Made by a program: the position numbers and the translations under genes. A DNA stretch of 19,945 bases from Candidatus Bathyarchaeota archaeon ex4484_135 (lineage in GTDB: Archaea; Thermoproteota; Bathyarchaeia; EX4484-135), in the NCBI GenBank assembly GCA_002255025.1, contig NJEJ01000036.1, positions 1 through 19,945 on the forward strand. Direction: 5' to 3'. Every line of letters starts with the position of its first letter. The first letter of the stretch is position 1. A model generated the notes under the pieces. The model was not told where the DNA came from. It made no database searches and saw nothing but the letters and a program-made list of their open reading frames with translations. This document shows positions 6,456 through 14,121 of the stretch, piece by piece.

Positions 6456-7436
6456 ATGGACAAGTTCGAGGCGTGCCTTAGGCTGAAAGAGGCCTTCCGG
6501 TATGATGTGGCCAGGGTACTGCTTAACAACATGCTGGACAGTAATAGGACGAGGGTAGAGCCTGTTTTCACGCGGAGAGAAGGGCTGAGGTACCCCTATG
6601 TCGAGCAGATCACGGGGCTAAAACCTCCCCAGGCTATTGGGCTGTTGGAGAGCCTCTACCGGATGGGCATCTTCAGGAAGATGCTCCATGATAAGACCAT
6701 TTTCTGCCCTGATTGTGCTTCGCCTGATATATCCGTCCACTTGAACTGCCCGAATTGTGGCTCTATGGACACCTCTAAGCTATCACTCATAGAGGACATG
6801 CACTGCGGCTACATAGACAAGGAGGAGAAGTTCAGGCAGGATGGCAAACTCGTCTGCCCACACTGCGGGCGGACCCTGGCCAGGCCGGGCGTTGATTTCA
6901 GGCGTGTTGGCATATGGTACGTTTGCAACGCTTGTGATAGCGAGTTCGACATTCCGATAATAACGTTCACGTGCAGGACCTGCGGTCGTTCCTTCTCCAT
7001 GGAGGAAGCCCTCTACGAGCCTGTTTACTCCTACGAGCTGGAGGACTCGATACGTGATGCCGCCATGACCATGAGGACCGTCTTGAACTCCCTCACCGGC
7101 CTCCTCAGGTCAAGGGGCTTCAAGGTTAGCAGCCCCGGCTTCGTGAACGGCCGTTCTGGCGAGGAACACATGTTTGACCTCGTGGCTACGCAAGGTGCCG
7201 ACAAATCACTAGCTGTAGACATCTTCATAGCCGATATGCCTGTGCCCGAGCGTGTCGTAGCCGCTCTCTTCGCCAAGCTCTACGACACGGCCGTGACAGA
7301 CGCTTTCCTCATCGCCATGCCGAGGATAAGGGAGGAGGGCCGTAGGCTGGCCAATTTGTATAGGATAAGGCTCGTGGAGGGAAACAACAGGGACGAAGTT
7401 CTCAGGAGCTTCAGGTCTCTCGCAGGCCTCTCCTGA
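6456..7436 (+). CDS. TackOD1-domain zinc-ribbon protein with C-terminal nuclease-like domain
   Basis: The 326-residue protein has an N-terminal helical region resembling a winged helix (about 12-80) and a zinc ribbon with C84, C87, C98 and C101. Next comes a TackOD1-type block: HCGY at 116-119 with EEKF, then CPHC (134-137), GVDF, CNAC (157-160) and CRTCGRSF (173-180). TackOD1 (thaumarchaeal output domain 1) is a TACK-archaeal zinc domain thought to act in signalling. The C-terminal part (about 205-310) reads LLRSRGFKVSSPGFVNG, EEHMFDLVA and LAVDIFIAD. It looks like a restriction-endonuclease-like fold but lacks a clear (D/E)xK, so it may bind rather than cut. The gene converges on the pilus operon with 3 bases between stops, so regulation of that operon is possible but unproven. 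Confidence 0.7.
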   Translation: MDKFEACLRLKEAFRYDVARVLLNNMLDSNRTRVEPVFTRREGLRYPYVEQITGLKPPQAIGLLESLYRMGIFRKMLHDKTIFCPDCASPDISVHLNCPNCGSMDTSKLSLIEDMHCGYIDKEEKFRQDGKLVCPHCGRTLARPGVDFRRVGIWYVCNACDSEFDIPIITFTCRTCGRSFSMEEALYEPVYSYELEDSIRDAAMTMRTVLNSLTGLLRSRGFKVSSPGFVNGRSGEEHMFDLVATQGADKSLAVDIFIADMPVPERVVAALFAKLYDTAVTDAFLIAMPRIREEGRRLANLYRIRLVEGNNRDEVLRSFRSLAGLS

Positions 7437-7439
7437 GCT

Positions 7440-8163
7440 TTATGCCAGGCCGAATAGGCCGAGCAGCCAGGTCGGTTCTATCATGTGCCTGAAGGCCACG
7501 TAGGCCATGAGCAACATGATTATCACGTGCTTCAGGCCGCCGTAGACCCGTCCTTCCCCGAGTATGCCTGCCACGAGGCCGCTGAAAACTGCCAGCATTA
7601 TCCCCATGTGGTAGAGCACCACCCAGCACCTCTCAGGCGTCATTAGGGGGTTTAAGAGCACCACGGGCATGGTGACCATGGGTGCGAAGAACTGGGTGTA
7701 GAGCACGGACGTGATGAGCAAGAATATCACGTAGGAGAGGTACATGATGATTATATAGGGCTTCAGCTGGGCCTTCCTCTCCTCTTCCATGGCCTGGAAG
7801 GTAGAAGTGGCCTCAGCCATGGGGGTGAATATGCGTTCTACATGTCCTCCCGAGCGGTTGGCCTCTATTATGAGCGTCGCGACCCTGCGGGCCAGAAGCG
7901 TCTTGACCCTACGCTCGAACAGCTTGAGGGCATCTTCAAGGCTCATGCCCCAGGACACCTTGGCTAACATCAGCCTTATCTCGTCCCTTAGGGGCCTGGG
8001 GACGTTCTCGCCAGCTTCCTTGAAGGCCCTTAACAGCGACAGGCCCGTCAGCTGAGCATGTGCTATGCCCTCCAAGAGCCTCGGCAGAGCCTTGTCTATG
8101 GCCTTCCTCCACCTGTAGTCTAGGAAGTCCAGGACGGCTCCACCTCTCCTCTATCCTCGGCAT
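7440..8163 (-). CDS. Second TadC/GspF-like pilus assembly membrane protein, probable frameshift near its start
   Basis: From about 8132 down, the frame encodes a type II secretion F-family domain: YRWRKAIDKALPRLLEG, LTGLSLLRAFKEAG, VSWGMSLEDALKLFERRV and a conserved EANRSGGHVERIF. Three to four membrane helices follow, ending at WLLGLFGLA. It corresponds to the C-terminal half of single-chain archaeal TadC/ArlJ-type proteins. That frame is closed upstream by a TAG at 8151-8153 and offers only CTG (8132) or a late TTG (8075) as starts, the latter cutting into conserved sequence. ATG 8163, with a GGGTGAG ribosome-binding site, gives MPRIEERW in another frame. Skipping one base near 8139 joins it to AVLDFLDYRW. 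I favour a start at 8163 with a frameshift by mutation or sequencing error. CTG 8132, preceded by GAGGTGG, is the alternative. Confidence 0.72.
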
Positions 8164-8165
8164 GC

Positions 8166-9047
8166 TCACTCACCCGGGGTCAACGATCTGGCTATCACGA
8201 TCATGGCGATGCCAGCCAGCGGCATGAAGAAGTAGACGATCAAGGCGAGGAGAAAAGCCGGGTTGGCCAACGCAGTCCCGCTTACCCCTCCCACCAAGGC
8301 CATGAGGCTGAGCATTATGGTTATGAATATCGGTCCCGCCACGAAAAGACCTATAAAGACCTCGCTGAACACGCTCAGCGTCTCGGCCATCTCCCTCAGC
8401 CTTACCCTCTGGCTCCTCAGGGCCTCGTCCATGGCCCCCCTGAGGTAGGCCGCTAGATCGCTGCCCGTGTGGACCGTCCCGACCATGCCGTCTAGGAAGG
8501 ACCTGAAGCGTGGCGAAGGTGATAGCTGTGCTGCCCTCAAGATGGCCGAGAGAGCGTCAAAGCCCAACAGCTCCACGTCCCTTACGATGGTGGTGGCTAT
8601 GGGTGTTATAGATGGTATGATGTCCCCTCTAGCGAGGGACCTGAATATCTCATATGGGTTTACGCCTGCACTAGCCATGACAGCCATGTAGCTGGCTATG
8701 AAGGGCATGTCCCTCTCTATCTCAGCCCTCATCTTCCTTATCCTCAAGGTCGGGTAGCCGTAGAATATCACGAGTGTTGAAATCCAGCCACCGGCAAAAG
8801 CCATTGAGGCCAAAATCAAGCAGGTCGTCAGGCTGTAGTAAAATGATGCGAGGACCAACACGGATGCAAATGATGCCGAGCTGAGCATGATGCCCGTCAA
8901 GAGCATGAGGCTGGTGTAGCTGGCCGGGCTGACGCCAAGGTAGGCCCTCCTGACGAGTTCTGAGAAGCCAGAGAACTTCGCCGATAGCTTTTCCCCAAGC
9001 CTGCCAAGCAGACTGTAGGCGAAGGAATAAAGGGGCTCTAAGTTCAA
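8166..9047 (-). CDS. TadC/GspF-like pilus assembly membrane platform protein
   Basis: The 293-residue protein has two or three N-terminal membrane helices (about 42-115, with YTSLMLLTGIMLSSASFASV and WISTLVIFYGYP). A cytoplasmic F-family domain follows (ERDMPFIASYMAVMASAGVN, YEIFRSLARGD, GSDLAAYLRGAMDEAL), then two more helices (VFIGLFVAGPIFITIMLSLM and LLALIVYFFMPLAGIAMIVI). This is the first half of an archaeal TadC/ArlJ-type platform, which in many archaea is a single chain with two such domains. Here the second domain is a separate downstream gene. The TTG start overlaps the ATPase stop as TTGA and follows a strong GGGTGGG ribosome-binding site, so translation is coupled. The platform anchors the ATPase at the membrane and drives pilin assembly or protein export. 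Confidence 0.85.
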   Translation of the reverse strand: MNLEPLYSFAYSLLGRLGEKLSAKFSGFSELVRRAYLGVSPASYTSLMLLTGIMLSSASFASVLVLASFYYSLTTCLILASMAFAGGWISTLVIFYGYPTLRIRKMRAEIERDMPFIASYMAVMASAGVNPYEIFRSLARGDIIPSITPIATTIVRDVELLGFDALSAILRAAQLSPSPRFRSFLDGMVGTVHTGSDLAAYLRGAMDEALRSQRVRLREMAETLSVFSEVFIGLFVAGPIFITIMLSLMALVGGVSGTALANPAFLLALIVYFFMPLAGIAMIVIARSLTPGE

Positions 9048-12000
9048 GCTCCCACCCTCGCCTTCATCAGCACCCTGCGGGGATCGGCGTAATACTCCCT
9101 TATTATGGATGCCACCGTCTTGTAGTCCCTCAGGTTCTTACGCACCATCCACTCTAGGACGAGCCTCCTCCTCTCCAGCTCACGCTGGACCTCACCTATG
9201 GAAATGCCCTTGTCCCTGGCTATCCTCTCCAACAAGTGGCTCTTGCCCAAGTAGACGTGCGTGTCCGTAACCGGGTCCCACCTGAAGACCTCTAATATCT
9301 GCGGGTCAAGCGTCTCCGGGTCAAGGCCCGTCACTTCCGCCACGACCTTCGTCCTCCTCACGGGCCTCCCCTTCTTCTCCGTCCTCACCTGGAGCGTTAT
9401 GACATCTATGGCCTCAAAGAATATCTTAGGTATGTTCATGGGCTTGGACTCAAGCCTCTTGAAAATGCGGTCTATGGTTTCCGCGTGAATCGTGTTGTGC
9501 GTTATGAAGCCGTCCGTGATGAAGTTGTGGTAGCCGGGCACGGTCAGGCAGAAAACGTAGCCATCGTAGGGCACTTCTCTCACGGCCACCACACGCTCCC
9601 ACGCCAGCCTGGGGTCTAGGCCCTCTGAGTGCCCGGCGACCCACTCCTCAAAGGTCGGGAAGTCAGCGTCTATCTGAGGTTCCCTCACGCCACGCCTGAG
9701 CCAGGCACGCACCTTCTCGTATGGCAGATTCAGCTCACGGGCTATCCGGGCGGGACCGAGGCCTTTCTCCCTCAGCTCGGCTGCCCTCTGGGCCAGGCGG
9801 CGGAGCTCTTCTTTCCTACGCTTCTTCGCCAACAGGTAGGCCAGTATCTTTGCCGCACGAGCTTCTTTCCCGGGTGCGAAGGCCAACCCTATGCTCAGCA
9901 GGTTGATCAAGGAGCCCTCCTTCTTCGTGGAGAGCTCAAGCCTCACCGTCCGGCTGCCGTCCTTACGCACGTATCCCGGGTAGATGTGCAAGCTCATGTC
10001 CACGCCGAACTCAGCTAGGAGGCACCTGAAGTCTTCCATGAACTCCCTGCCCGATTTGGCCAGCTCCTCGAGCTTGTGCTGGGGAAGGTTGGCCGCCTCA
10101 AAGCACTTGCCGCTGACCTTGGACAAGCTCGGCACGTGGAGTTCGGCTCCGAGGAAGCCTTTTAAGAATTCCTTCTTCAGCTCACGAGGTAGCTCAAAGA
10201 GCCAGGACGGGAGGCGGTAGGCCTTCCTGGCCTTATCGCCCGGGGGAACGCCTAAGGCCCTCAGCAGACACCATAGGGGCTGGGAGTGGAGGGCCAGGCT
10301 GAGGGACCGGCCTTTTATCACATGCTCCTGCCCTCTTGCCGTCCTCACCTTGGCCTCACGTTCGCCCTCAACGAGCCTGCCCCGGAAGCCCAACTTACCG
10401 AGCGTATGGACCAGCTCCTCTAAGCCGTCATGGTCAGCCGTGAAGGTGACTATGGACTGACGCTCGGCTAAGTAGCCGTCCCCGAAGGCAAAGCCCAGCA
10501 CCCTGAGCAGCAGCCTCAGCTTCTGGTCGTCGGACCTCAAGGGGAGTAGGCCAAGCTGCTTCAGCTTCTGGACCGTGTAGTCAGGTGTGCCCGTTTCCTC
10601 GAGCTCGGAGAAGCAACGCCTTATGGCTTCCTCGTCCACGATGACCTTGGGCTCAGGTCCCCCCTCGGCATCGCCATCATCTCCCAAGAAGAATGGGTAA
10701 ACGGCTACGAAATCCCCCGCCTTGAGCTGGTCAGCTCTTACCCATCCTCTTTTCGTCCAGAACGGGTGATTTCTCGTGGCCCTTATCCTGCGGCCCGTCT
10801 CGGTCTCCAGCTCTACGAGGTGCGTATCGTGAGGCCTGAAGGCAAAGGCCCACCAGCCGGAGACACGGCCGGTCTTCAACCTGCCTTGCCTGTCTATACA
10901 GGGCACTTCCGAGCCTATGGCGTCGAAGAGCTCTTCTATGGGCCTCACGGACCCATCGCCCATCAGGACCTTCGTCCCAGCTGGCACACAGCAGAAGCCC
11001 AGGTGGCCCGTGGCCATGGCCTGGAAAAGCACGTATGCCTCCTCGCCGCGGACCTCACCCACTATTATGTAATCCGGCCTCTGCCTCAGGGCGGCCTTCA
11101 CCAGGTCGAAGAGCGTTATGGCACCTGTCCCGCCCGGCCCGTAGCCAGCCCTCGTCACAGAGGATATCCAGTTCTCGTGGGGCAGGTTCAGCTCCGGCGT
11201 TTCCTCGACCGTGATTATCTTGTACTCGGGCCTTATGAACATGGAGAGGCAGTTGAGGAGCGTGGTCTTGCCGCTGGCTATGGCACCCGCTATTATTATC
11301 GAGGCCCTGTTCTCGATCACGTACCAGAAGTAAGCGGCCATCTCAGATGAGACCGTGTTCAGCCTTATGAGGTCTACTATCGTGAAGGGCTCACGCCTGA
11401 ACTTCCTTATCGTGAAAGTACTGCCCTTGCGGGTTACCTCCGCCCCGAGCGTGAGGACGGCCCTTGAGCCGTCCGGCAGACGGGCCTCAACTATCGGGTT
11501 TGCCACCGATATGTGCTTACCGGCCCTGTAGGCCAGCCTTATTATAAAGGAACTAAGTTCTTCCTCCGTGTCGAACTTCACGTTCGTCGGTATGGACTCG
11601 TAGTCCCTGTGCCAGACGTATATGGGTATGCCAGGTCCGTCGCAGGATATGTCCTCTATGAATGGATCGATCATAAGAGGATCTATTTTCCCGTAGCCTA
11701 TGAAGTCCCTGGACATGTAGTAGAACAGCTTGTTCATGGTCTCCTCCGATATCTTTAGCTTGTACTTCTTGGCTATCCTCTCCATTTCCCTCCTGAGGAA
11801 TTCTTCTGCCTTCTCCCGGCTACCAAGGCTCTCTAGATCCACCTTCAGCTCGTCGAGCATTTTCTCCTTCATGACCCGTAAGAGCTTCTGTTCTTCCTCC
11901 GTCAGGGTGGGTTCGATGACTTCGTAGATTATTTCCTCAGTTATGGGATCTCTCTTGATAGCAGCGTAGGAGTAAGGCTTCCTGAGCGGGTAAGCTTCCT

Positions 12001-12061
12001 TAAGGACCATGGAGGGCCTTGTCTTCCTCACCCCCGCCTCAGGAACACCCGCCCCTGACAA
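9044..12061 (-). CDS. GspE/TadA-family pilus or type II/IV secretion ATPase containing an intein
   Basis: The 1005-residue product comprises a 506-residue ATPase interrupted by a 499-residue intein (358-856). The ATPase shows an N-terminal domain with PYSYAAIKRDPITEE, a GKIDPLMIDPFIEDIS region, Walker A GAIASGKTT (259-267), EETPELNLPHENW (286-298), Walker B DYIIVGEVRGEEA (330-342) and the His box MATGHLGFC joined across the intein to TIHAET. It powers assembly or export with the TadC-like partners downstream. The intein must excise for the His box to form, so function depends on splicing. The TTG start at 12061 has AGGGGG about 10 bases ahead and a TATA box about 38 bases ahead. An in-frame ATG 17 codons in is the alternative. 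It is first in a three-gene overlapping operon. Confidence 0.93.
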   Translation of the reverse strand: MSGAGVPEAGVRKTRPSMVLKEAYPLRKPYSYAAIKRDPITEEIIYEVIEPTLTEEEQKLLRVMKEKMLDELKVDLESLGSREKAEEFLRREMERIAKKYKLKISEETMNKLFYYMSRDFIGYGKIDPLMIDPFIEDISCDGPGIPIYVWHRDYESIPTNVKFDTEEELSSFIIRLAYRAGKHISVANPIVEARLPDGSRAVLTLGAEVTRKGSTFTIRKFRREPFTIVDLIRLNTVSSEMAAYFWYVIENRASIIIAGAIASGKTTLLNCLSMFIRPEYKIITVEETPELNLPHENWISSVTRAGYGPGGTGAITLFDLVKAALRQRPDYIIVGEVRGEEAYVLFQAMATGHLGFCCVPAGTKVLMGDGSVRPIEELFDAIGSEVPCIDRQGRLKTGRVSGWWAFAFRPHDTHLVELETETGRRIRATRNHPFWTKRGWVRADQLKAGDFVAVYPFFLGDDGDAEGGPEPKVIVDEEAIRRCFSELEETGTPDYTVQKLKQLGLLPLRSDDQKLRLLLRVLGFAFGDGYLAERQSIVTFTADHDGLEELVHTLGKLGFRGRLVEGEREAKVRTARGQEHVIKGRSLSLALHSQPLWCLLRALGVPPGDKARKAYRLPSWLFELPRELKKEFLKGFLGAELHVPSLSKVSGKCFEAANLPQHKLEELAKSGREFMEDFRCLLAEFGVDMSLHIYPGYVRKDGSRTVRLELSTKKEGSLINLLSIGLAFAPGKEARAAKILAYLLAKKRRKEELRRLAQRAAELREKGLGPARIARELNLPYEKVRAWLRRGVREPQIDADFPTFEEWVAGHSEGLDPRLAWERVVAVREVPYDGYVFCLTVPGYHNFITDGFITHNTIHAETIDRIFKRLESKPMNIPKIFFEAIDVITLQVRTEKKGRPVRRTKVVAEVTGLDPETLDPQILEVFRWDPVTDTHVYLGKSHLLERIARDKGISIGEVQRELERRRLVLEWMVRKNLRDYKTVASIIREYYADPRRVLMKARVGA
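9494..10990 (-). mobile_element. Intein with LAGLIDADG homing endonuclease in the secretion ATPase
   Basis: The 499-residue element starts at Cys358 with block A CVPAGTKVLMGDG. It continues with a block B-like RATRNHPFWTKRGW and VRADQLKAGDFV, and ends with block F VFCLTVPGYHNF and block G FITDGFITHN followed by Thr857 as the first extein residue. Between these lie two endonuclease motifs, VLGFAFGDGY and LKGFLGAEL. Each keeps the acidic residue at the catalytic position (Asp and Glu), though the second has lost the usual flanking Asp and Gly. A helix-turn-helix-like stretch (GPARIARELNLPYEKVRAWL) precedes block F. Block F has Cys where many inteins have Asp. Cys357 just before the junction leaves a one-residue ambiguity, resolved by the block A spacing. 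Splicing looks intact, and endonuclease activity is plausible. Confidence 0.93.
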
Positions 12062-12092
12062 ATCCAGCCCCCTATAGGTTATCAGGACGCTT

Positions 12093-12104
12093 CCAAATAA
12101 AACT
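12093..12104 (-). promoter_or_regulatory. TATA box for the pilus ATPase operon
   Basis: The minus strand reads CAGTTTTATTTGG across this block, centred about 38 bases before the TTG start. That predicts a leader of about 12 bases containing the AGGGGG ribosome-binding site. The rest of the 248-base gap to the synthetase gene shows only further TATA-like blocks on the plus strand. Confidence 0.55.
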
Positions 12105-12262
12105 GCAGTGATAACGAGCCCGAGATGTCAGAGCCGGAATACTGGTCTTGTTAAAGAACGGGAATGTACCACACAACGCGTAAGGCTGTGAGCTGTGTGA
12201 TCGTCATGTTTTAATGGAGCATTACCGGCTTTTTCCAGCTCTCGGCTCGAGTTCGCGTAAGA

Positions 12263-12302
12263 CTTATAATGAGTTCGTAAGCCGCACTCCTCACACGAGG
12301 GA
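12263..12302 (+). promoter_or_regulatory. TATA box and ribosome-binding site for acyl-CoA synthetase gene
   Basis: CTTATAAT (12263-12270) is followed by GAGGGA (12297-12302), 7 bases before ATG 12310. The predicted transcript would begin near 12293 with a leader of about 17 bases. Weaker TATA-like blocks lie further upstream (GTTTTAATGG near 12206-12214, TTGTTAAAG near 12148-12156). Confidence 0.6.
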
Positions 12303-12309
12303 AGAGAAA

Positions 12310-14058
12310 ATGCCCGAGGCTGCCGGTTATAAGGAATACCAACTCACCATAGACAAGATACTCGATTATGGCCTCTTCATAGCACCTGAACAAAAGCTCA
12401 TCTACGCCCCGGCGGGCCTCCCGAAGAAGGAATACACGTATACTGATTACGCGGACCGGGTGAACAGACTTGGCTTCGTCCTAGAAGAACTCGGCGTGAA
12501 GAGGGCTGAGAAGCCCTGGGAGATGGGGACGAGAGTAGCCATCATGGATTGGAACTCGTCGAGGTACCAAGAACTCCTCTTCGCCATACCCATGTATGGT
12601 GCGGTCGTGAACACGGTTAACATAAGGCTAGCTCCCAAGGAGCAGATATACACCCTGACGGTCTCCAAGCCGGAGGTCCTGTTCATACACACGGACTTCG
12701 TGCCCTACCTGGACAAGATATTAGGCGTGGTCAAGACGATAAAGGATGTTGTGGTCATGGACGACCGGATCACCTGTACGGGCCAGGGGGGGCCGCCCGA
12801 GGTGAAGGTGCCCTCGGGCATTAGGCTCCACGAGTACGAGGACCTACTCAAGGAGGTCGGCAAGGCTAGGTATGAGTGGCCGGAGCTGAACGAGAACGTG
12901 GTGGCTACCTTCTTCTTCACGTCTGGCACGACGGGCCTCCCGAAGGGCGTCTACCACACGCACAGGCAGGTCGTGTTGGCCACGCTACAGCTCTTGGCCG
13001 CACAGGCCCAGGACCCGATAAGGCTAACGAACAGGGACATAGCCCTCATCCTAGTACCCTACTTCCACATAGTGGGCTGGGGCTTCCCGTACTGCTGCAT
13101 CTGCCTTGGCAACAAGATGGTCTTCCCCGGCCGGTACCAGTGGGACCACGTGGCCAAGCTCATCCTAGAGCTGCTGCCGGAGGCCAAGGCCGTGGATGGA
13201 CGTGTCATAGCCATGGGCGTCCCGACCATGCTCTACTTGGTCCTGCAGGAGCTGAAGAAGATGGGAGTTGAAGACGTGAGCGGTTTCGTCTTTGGCTACG
13301 GTGGCTCAGCACTGCCGATATCCGTTTACGAGGATGCCAAGAAGATGGGCATAGAAATCGTGACGGGCTACGGCCCAACGGAGACGGGCATGACGGCCAT
13401 AACGAGGATGATATTCATACCAAGGATGTGGATGAAGATGGGCTGGGATTACGAGAAGATGAGGGATTACTTCGTCGTGAAGAACTCGCTGGGCGTTCCC
13501 GTCCCGCTCTCCTTCGTGAAGCTGGTGGACGAGGAAGGCAGGGAACTGCCTCAGGACGGCAAGACAGTTGGGAAGCTCTTGCTCTGGTCGCCGTCTATAG
13601 CCAGGGAGTACTATGGCGACCCGGAGAAGACGAAGAAGGCATGGTGTTTCGGCTTCTTCGACATAGATGACATGGCCGTAATTGATGAATACGGCACGGT
13701 GGTCTTCGTCGACAGGACCAAGGACGTCATAAAGAGTGGCGGCGAGTGGGTGCCTTCCACCAGGGTCGAGGGCTACATATCGACCCACCCGGCCGTGGCA
13801 GAGGTGGCCGTGATAGGCGTCCCGCATCCCAAGTGGGGCGAGAGGCCAGTGGCCATAGTGGCCCTCAAGCCGGGCCAGAAGGCCACGGAGGAAGAACTCA
13901 AGGAGTACTTCATGAAGAAGTTCGTGGAGACGGGCGAGATACCAAAGTGGTGGATACCGGACAAGATAATCATAGTGAAGGAGCTGCCCAAGACGGCCAC
14001 CGGCAAGATAGACAAGCTGGCCCTGAGGGAGGAGTACAAGAACCTCAAGCTCGAGTAA
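12310..14058 (+). CDS. AMP-forming acyl-CoA synthetase (fatty-acid--CoA ligase type)
   Basis: The 582-residue adenylate-forming enzyme activates a carboxylic acid with ATP and CoA. Motifs are the P-loop TSGTTGLPKG (204-213), VPYFHIVGWG (249-258), YGGSALP (330-336), YGPTETG (354-360), FDIDDMAVIDEYGTVVFVDR, the hinge region DVIKSGGEWVPS and the C-terminal PKTATGKIDK, whose Lys (about 566) is the catalytic adenylation lysine. The GEW version of the hinge motif and overall length fit medium- to long-chain or related acyl-CoA synthetases rather than acetyl-CoA synthetase; the exact acid is unknown. The ATG at 12310 is chosen for its GAGGGA ribosome-binding site and TATA box; an upstream in-frame ATG at 12214 would span that promoter. 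It supplies acyl-CoA for the dehydrogenase and for the hydratase encoded next to it. Confidence 0.93.
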   Translation: MPEAAGYKEYQLTIDKILDYGLFIAPEQKLIYAPAGLPKKEYTYTDYADRVNRLGFVLEELGVKRAEKPWEMGTRVAIMDWNSSRYQELLFAIPMYGAVVNTVNIRLAPKEQIYTLTVSKPEVLFIHTDFVPYLDKILGVVKTIKDVVVMDDRITCTGQGGPPEVKVPSGIRLHEYEDLLKEVGKARYEWPELNENVVATFFFTSGTTGLPKGVYHTHRQVVLATLQLLAAQAQDPIRLTNRDIALILVPYFHIVGWGFPYCCICLGNKMVFPGRYQWDHVAKLILELLPEAKAVDGRVIAMGVPTMLYLVLQELKKMGVEDVSGFVFGYGGSALPISVYEDAKKMGIEIVTGYGPTETGMTAITRMIFIPRMWMKMGWDYEKMRDYFVVKNSLGVPVPLSFVKLVDEEGRELPQDGKTVGKLLLWSPSIAREYYGDPEKTKKAWCFGFFDIDDMAVIDEYGTVVFVDRTKDVIKSGGEWVPSTRVEGYISTHPAVAEVAVIGVPHPKWGERPVAIVALKPGQKATEEELKEYFMKKFVETGEIPKWWIPDKIIIVKELPKTATGKIDKLALREEYKNLKLE

Positions 14059-14067
14059 GCCTCCCGG

Positions 14068-14100
14068 CTTTTTCCGACAAACCTTATACGGGTTTTTCTT
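14068..14100 (+). promoter_or_regulatory. T-rich terminator region and TATA box between synthetase and hydratase genes
   Basis: CTTTTTCC (14068-14075) and GTTTTTCTT (14092-14100) are T-runs of the sort that end archaeal transcripts. ACCTTATACGG (14081-14091) between them is a TATA-like box about 36 bases before the hydratase ATG. The hydratase therefore probably has its own promoter even though it follows the synthetase on the same strand. Confidence 0.5.
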
Positions 14101-14121
14101 CCCCCGCCGCCGGGTGAGGAA

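Noticed and set aside
7936..8169. 77-codon minus-strand frame starting MSMPRIEERW as a separate gene
   Set aside because: After about 10 residues it becomes a shadow of the TadC-like frame. Only its start is likely to be used, as the N-terminus of the frameshifted gene.
10766..11758. Long plus-strand frames opposite the intein and ATPase
   Set aside because: They are antisense to conserved intein and Walker-motif coding sequence, with no recognisable domain of their own.
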